Shown here: piece after piece, positions 60,422 through 64,000 of the stretch
Layout of the letters: the number at the start of each line of letters is the position of its first letter
Numbering within the stretch: position 1 is the stretch's first letter
DNA from: an uncultured Pseudomonadota bacterium
GTDB lineage: Bacteria; Myxococcota_A; UBA796; SXON01
Assembly (NCBI GenBank): GCA_903844155.1
Contig: CAIMSU010000117.1
Location: 62,001 to 126,000, forward strand
Length of the DNA stretch: 64,000 bases
Reading direction: 5' to 3'
Notes under the pieces: model-generated
What the model was told of the DNA's origin: nothing
The model's input: only the letters and a program-made list of their open reading frames with translations
Database searches by the model: none
Translations under genes and position numbers: made by a program

Positions 60422-62842
60422 ATGCTCCTCCTCGCGCTGCTCGTGGTTGACGCCCGGGCGGGGGAGCCCGGCGACGGGGTACGGCTGGTGGTCTCGATCC
60501 GGGCGTACGGGGAAGGAGCCGAGGTGACCGGCGATTTGATGTTCAACTGCTTCTCGGCGTCCCGTGAAAACATCCCCTGCCCCGCCAGTTTTCACCTCGT
60601 CGACCCGCTCGCCATGGTCCCGGACCCGACCGACGACCGGACGACCGTGCGGACGTGGCCCGGGCGCCCCGAGAAAGGACGGTTCTACCTACACACTGAG
60701 GAGTTCGCCGACGATTTCGCCTCTACACCGCGGCCCGTGCCGGAGTTCTGGGTTGGCGGCCACCTTTTCTTCACCGCCCACCTCCCCCACCGCTATGGCG
60801 ACGTCGGCTGGACTGGACACGGCGTTCATCGCACACTTTACGCGAACGCCGGATGGTATCCGCAAGTCGTCGACGATGCCTCCGGCGTGGACCGGCCCGT
60901 GGTCGCGACGTGGGACGTCACCGTCAGCGGCCCCGGCGTCGTCGTGCTCAACGGCGCGGTCGGCACCGGAGAGAGCCACTGGACGGGCATCTCCGACCGC
61001 GTCGCCCTCGCCATCCTGCCCGATGGGCGCGTCGATCACGTCGGCGGCCTCACGATCGTCGACACCCCCGGCCCCACGCCCGCCTCGCACCCCCTCGGCC
61101 ACCGCCTCCTCGCCGCCGTCGCCCCCGCCACCCTCCCTGCCGCCGACCCCGGCCCACTCGCCGCCGCCATCGGCGCGCAGCCCGTCACCGTCGTCGTCGA
61201 CACCGACCTCCGGCACCTCGCCCGCCCCGCACCCGGCATGGTCTACCTGTCCGACCGCGCCTTCCGGTTGTTGGGGATCTTCCGGCCCTATCACGCCCGC
61301 GCCGTCCGCCAGGCGATGCTCAGCGCCGCCACCCCGCTCCCGAGCGGCTGGGACCGCGATTTTGTCGCCGACGCGCTCACCCGCACGCTGCCCGCCCCCG
61401 ACCTGCGCCGCGATTTTGCCTTCCTCGCCTGGAACCCCGTCGTCGATGCCCTGCTCAACGACGGAACCCTCCCGTACTACGACGACTTTTTCGACGAGGC
61501 CTTCGACGACGACCCCGAGCTGCTGGACGTCATCGAGGCCCGGACACCCGCCCGCACAGCGTCCCGCCAGCTCGACGCACTGCTCGGACCCGGCGCCGCC
61601 CTCGGTGAGGCCAGCCGCCTGCTCGGCGACCAGGCCGCGGACCCCACCGCGCCCGACCCCGTCCCCGCCGCCCTCCGCGCCGGCTGGCTGACCCGCTACG
61701 ATCGGCAGCAGGACTATGAAATCGTCCGATCCCGCGAGCACGGCGTGGAGCGCGCCACCGCCATCCGTCGCGACGCCGTCCCAACCGCGCCACCCGAGGT
61801 CGTGACCGTGGACGTCGACGGGAAACCCGCCCCCTGGCTGACGAAAGCAGGACCGGACGCCGAGAACATCGTATCGGAATCGTCGGTCCCCGTCACCCGC
61901 GTACGCGTCGACCCGAACAGCGAGGTCGCCGAGCGCACCCGGGCCAACGACCACTGGCCGCTGCGCTGGGACACGATCCTTTCGGGCGGGCTCTCCGGCT
62001 TTTCACCGACGCAATCCAACCTCGACGCCTGGGGCGAGCTCGTCCTCCGACCCCAGGGCGACACCCGCAGCCTCGCCATCGCCGACCTCGAGCACGACAC
62101 CGAGGATCTCCTCACCCTTGGCGGCGGCTACGTCTACGGCTTCGGCCCGCTCGTCGACCGGCTTTCTCGCACCGAGCACCTGTTCTTCTCGGTGAGCGGG
62201 AGCTGGCTCGACCCGGCGTTTCGTCCCACAACGAACGGGCAATATGCGGTCGGCGCTTATGCGAGTTGGTCGTGGGAAACACGCCAGGACCGGGCGCTCT
62301 CCGGCCACCGCTTGAGCGGCTCCGTCAGCGGCGGCTTCGTCCCAGGGAGCGCGGAGCGCTGGGCGGCTGCCGGCGTTGGAGCGACGCAATTGGTGCCAAT
62401 CAGCCCGCGACAGGTGCTCGCCGTGCGCGTGAAGGCAGGCTGGGCGACGGGGGACGTCGCACACCGACTGCTCCCGCTCGGCGGCGGCGACAACCTGCGT
62501 GCGGTCCCCGAAGCGCTTTACGTCGCGAACGAGCGGCTGGTCACAAACCTGGAATATCGGCTTGCGCTGTTCCGAAACGCCGAAATCCCGCTGCCGCTGC
62601 TGTGGGCCTCGGAGCTGCAGGTCGCGCCGGGGCTGGAGGCCGGAAGCGCCTGGGCCGACGACGGCACCCGGCTCGCCGCGGTGGGCGGAACCCTGGGGAT
62701 CCACGCGATCGCCGACGGTTTTGGGGCGCGGCCGACGCTCGCGGGTGTCACCGTCGCGATGCCGCTTTGGAGCACCTCGACGTGGGGGACGACGCCGTTG
62801 AGCCGCCTCCAGGTCTACGTCCAGTTTGACCAGGGGTTTTGA
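60422..62842 (+). CDS. Outer-membrane barrel protein with an M1-peptidase-like N-terminal part
   Basis: From ATG 60422 the product is 806 residues with a short signal peptide, MLLLALLVVDARA. Residues about 90-180 (FFTAHLPHRYGDVGWTGHGV, YANAGWYPQVVDD) recall the N-terminal beta domain of M1-type aminopeptidases, but no HExxH zinc site is found. The middle is a helical/Pro-rich domain. From about residue 510 on the strands alternate and the end contains GGDNLRAVP, YVANERLVTNLEYRLALF and a final QVYVQFDQGF, like the C-terminal strands of BamA/TamA-type 16-stranded barrels, terminating in Phe. It is probably a surface barrel with a large periplasmic part. Its start touches the divergent gene. Confidence 0.68.
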   Translation: MLLLALLVVDARAGEPGDGVRLVVSIRAYGEGAEVTGDLMFNCFSASRENIPCPASFHLVDPLAMVPDPTDDRTTVRTWPGRPEKGRFYLHTEEFADDFASTPRPVPEFWVGGHLFFTAHLPHRYGDVGWTGHGVHRTLYANAGWYPQVVDDASGVDRPVVATWDVTVSGPGVVVLNGAVGTGESHWTGISDRVALAILPDGRVDHVGGLTIVDTPGPTPASHPLGHRLLAAVAPATLPAADPGPLAAAIGAQPVTVVVDTDLRHLARPAPGMVYLSDRAFRLLGIFRPYHARAVRQAMLSAATPLPSGWDRDFVADALTRTLPAPDLRRDFAFLAWNPVVDALLNDGTLPYYDDFFDEAFDDDPELLDVIEARTPARTASRQLDALLGPGAALGEASRLLGDQAADPTAPDPVPAALRAGWLTRYDRQQDYEIVRSREHGVERATAIRRDAVPTAPPEVVTVDVDGKPAPWLTKAGPDAENIVSESSVPVTRVRVDPNSEVAERTRANDHWPLRWDTILSGGLSGFSPTQSNLDAWGELVLRPQGDTRSLAIADLEHDTEDLLTLGGGYVYGFGPLVDRLSRTEHLFFSVSGSWLDPAFRPTTNGQYAVGAYASWSWETRQDRALSGHRLSGSVSGGFVPGSAERWAAAGVGATQLVPISPRQVLAVRVKAGWATGDVAHRLLPLGGGDNLRAVPEALYVANERLVTNLEYRLALFRNAEIPLPLLWASELQVAPGLEAGSAWADDGTRLAAVGGTLGIHAIADGFGARPTLAGVTVAMPLWSTSTWGTTPLSRLQVYVQFDQGF

Positions 62843-62858
62843 CCGCTGCACCCGGCCG

Positions 62859-63503
62859 TCAGGGCGAGGACGCGACCGACTCGGCCTTCGGCACGGGTGA
62901 CGGCGGGACCTTCCAAAAGCTCCCAAAGCCCGCCCAAAGCTCAGCCGCGAACCGCTTGGTTCGCGCCGTGTCGCGCGACGTCGGGGCCCGCAGGTAGTCG
63001 TTGATGACCTTGCCGGAGGCGTCGACCCGGGCGTCCGGATCGTGCAGGTTCATCGTGAGCGGCACGATGCCGGAGCCGCCGAGGTGGATCATGCCGATGG
63101 TGCCGTCCGGATCAACGCGAACGACAAGGGCCACGTGGGTGAGCGGGTCGTTGAAGCGGTGATCGCCGTTCTTGTCCCAGGTGTCGTCGAAAAACGCCAC
63201 GTCGCCGACGTCCGGGCGGTGGCGACGGTGGAGGACGCCGAGCTGGCGGGCCGTCGCAAACAGGTCCTTCGTGCTCCCCGCGAACGTGAAGCCGGCCGAT
63301 GCCAGCGAGGCTTCGACAAAGCCGCTGCAGTCAAACCGGTAGCGCGCGCCCGCGACCGTGATCGACTTTGATCCGACAAAACCGCAGGCTGCGCCCGCGA
63401 CCTCCTCGCCCGGGGTGAGCGGCCGGGTCATCGGGGTCACGCGTTGGGCGGAACGACAGCCGACGACGAGCAGCAGGGCAAGAGCGGCGAAGGCAGGACG
63501 CAC
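62859..63503 (-). CDS. NlpC/P60-type cell-wall hydrolase lipoprotein
   Basis: From GTG 63503 the product is 214 residues. The signal peptide ends LVVGC (Cys16), so it is a lipoprotein. The catalytic Cys59 is in RYRFDCSGFVEASL and His123 in DPLTHVALVVRV, with GDVAFFDD between them and a later MIHLGGSG, as in NlpC/P60 endopeptidases that cleave peptide bonds in peptidoglycan. The family would predict a third polar residue near the second His region. TATACT lies 6 nt upstream, so translation probably begins on a leaderless message. The longer frame to 63866 overlaps the release-factor gene and is rejected. Confidence 0.85.
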   Translation of the reverse strand: MRPAFAALALLLVVGCRSAQRVTPMTRPLTPGEEVAGAACGFVGSKSITVAGARYRFDCSGFVEASLASAGFTFAGSTKDLFATARQLGVLHRRHRPDVGDVAFFDDTWDKNGDHRFNDPLTHVALVVRVDPDGTIGMIHLGGSGIVPLTMNLHDPDARVDASGKVINDYLRAPTSRDTARTKRFAAELWAGFGSFWKVPPSPVPKAESVASSP

Positions 63504-63509
63504 GAGGGA

Positions 63510-63518
63510 AGTATACCG
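63510..63518 (-). promoter_or_regulatory. Extended -10 promoter candidate (CGGTATACT), leaderless geometry
   Basis: On the minus strand TATACT ends 6 nt before the GTG at 63503. The spacing equals that at 51520, 56022 and 58093. Confidence 0.6.
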
Positions 63519-63562
63519 TGGACGCGTCAAGACTGCCCGGTTTGGGGTTTGACCGGCGAGCG

Positions 63563-63907
63563 TCAATCCCCGTGGTCGCTGCGCCCCTTCTTGATCGTCG
63601 CGCGGATCGCCTTTCCCGCCATCCGGCGCTCCCGTGCACCCCGCGAAGGCTTCGTCGGCCGGCGCGCCTTCGGCGGAGGCGCGTAGAAGCGCACCAGCAA
63701 CGCCCGGAGTCGCTCCAGCGCCACGCCCATGTTCTGCCCCTGGCTGCGGCGCTCGCTGGCCTGCGCGCGCAGGCCGGTCGGACGATGCAGGAGTCGCACA
63801 GCCGTCTCCGTCTTGTTGCGGTGCTGACCACCCGGGCCGGAGCCTTTCACAGTTTCCACCTCGCACTCAGCGAGCAGGGCTTCGTCAGTCTCCGGGACGT
63901 TGGACAT
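63563..63907 (-). CDS. Small GGQ release-factor-like protein (ArfB/MTRFR type)
   Basis: From ATG 63907 the product is 114 residues. Residues about 20-35 read KGSGPGGQHRNKTETAV, the catalytic GGQ loop of class-I release factors that hydrolyses peptidyl-tRNA, and RPTGLRAQASERRSQGQN follows as in the RF domain. The codon-recognition domain is absent. The basic C-terminus (KARRPTKPSRGARERR, AIRATIKKGR) would enter the mRNA channel, as in ArfB or MTRFR-like ribosome rescue factors. It probably rescues stalled ribosomes. It overlaps the end of the upstream partial gene by 23 nt. Confidence 0.85.
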   Translation of the reverse strand: MSNVPETDEALLAECEVETVKGSGPGGQHRNKTETAVRLLHRPTGLRAQASERRSQGQNMGVALERLRALLVRFYAPPPKARRPTKPSRGARERRMAGKAIRATIKKGRSDHGD

Positions 63908-64000
63908 CGCCGCCGGGTAACGCGGGAAGCTCGGCCGGGTCCTTGCCAAGCTCGACGAGGCGGGCGGCCAGCCAGTCATGGACGGCGACGAGGCCAATCG
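63885..64000 (-). CDS. Partial gene, C-terminal fragment only
   Basis: The minus-strand frame is open from the window edge to TGA at 63885-63887 and encodes about 38 residues, beginning IGLVAVHDWLAARLVELG and ending GGDVQRPGD. The amphipathic HDWLAARLVELG helix is typical of a real protein end. The overlap with the GGQ gene suggests an operon. No family can be named from so little sequence. Confidence 0.5.
   Translation of the reverse strand, partial: IGLVAVHDWLAARLVELGKDPAELPALPGGDVQRPGD

Noticed and set aside
1-64000. tRNA, rRNA or intact insertion sequences
   Set aside because: No cloverleaf with the conserved T-loop, no rRNA signature and no transposase-like protein was seen. The gaps between genes are mostly too short.

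Overview
The window is a dense stretch of GC-rich chromosome (most codons end in G or C). It looks like a Gram-negative bacterium of the Myxococcota / former Deltaproteobacteria type. This is inferred from Hanks-type Ser/Thr kinases fused to AAA/TPR regions, at least eleven predicted lipoproteins with very short signal peptides, several proteins built from DNDGDG or MopE-type metal-binding repeats, and acyl-CoA degradation genes. I see no rRNA, tRNA, CRISPR array, intact insertion sequence or phage module.

Layout. 1-14 kb: a signalling and ATPase region with a partial lipoprotein, a membrane Ser/Thr kinase (1443-3206), a large lipoprotein, a His/Lys/Ala-rich protein (5830-7404) overlapping a kinase-AAA-TPR giant (7401-10907), an unknown protein, and an AAA+ ATPase of the type seen with contractile injection systems (11845-13935). 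14-24 kb: acyl-CoA dehydrogenase, benzoate-CoA-ligase-like enzyme, creatininase-family protein, GT39-like membrane protein, EamA exporter, thiolase, an enoyl-CoA hydratase fused to a T2SSE_N-like domain, and a 3-hydroxyacyl-CoA dehydrogenase. This is most simply a route for activating and beta-oxidising an aromatic, alicyclic or fatty acid. 24-34 kb: AAA and TPR proteins, a SUMF1-fold lipoprotein, an Old Yellow Enzyme homologue, a prenyl-synthase-like protein that has lost its Asp-rich motifs, and glutamine-dependent NAD synthetase.

33.4-37.8 kb is a minus-strand operon that appears to be decaying or mis-sequenced: its first gene has an in-frame TAA and its last a frameshift in a run of nine G. 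37.9-44.8 kb is a six-gene plus-strand operon in which every junction overlaps (lipoprotein, thiolase, two unknowns, beta-propeller lipoprotein, GH18-like protein). One of its genes can only keep its lipoprotein signal if it starts at CTG. 45-56 kb carries a PAP2 phosphatase and then the repeat-protein island: a lipoprotein with about 38 calcium-loop repeats, a PEGA protein translationally coupled to it, and a divergent lipoprotein with 15 MopE repeats, a beta-helix-like part and a glycine-rich tail. 56-64 kb has a LEA-2-like lipoprotein, PlsC acyltransferase, a LuxC-type acyl-CoA reductase, two outer-membrane protein candidates, an NlpC/P60 lipoprotein and a GGQ release-factor-like protein.

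The most unusual non-coding signal is a pair of perfect hairpins (19374-19434 and 45979-46039). Each has 29-bp arms, a 3-nt loop and the same apex, while the rest of the arms differs at ten positions that are all compensated on the opposite arm. A second recurring signal is an extended -10 box placed so close to the start codon that several secreted-protein genes look leaderless.
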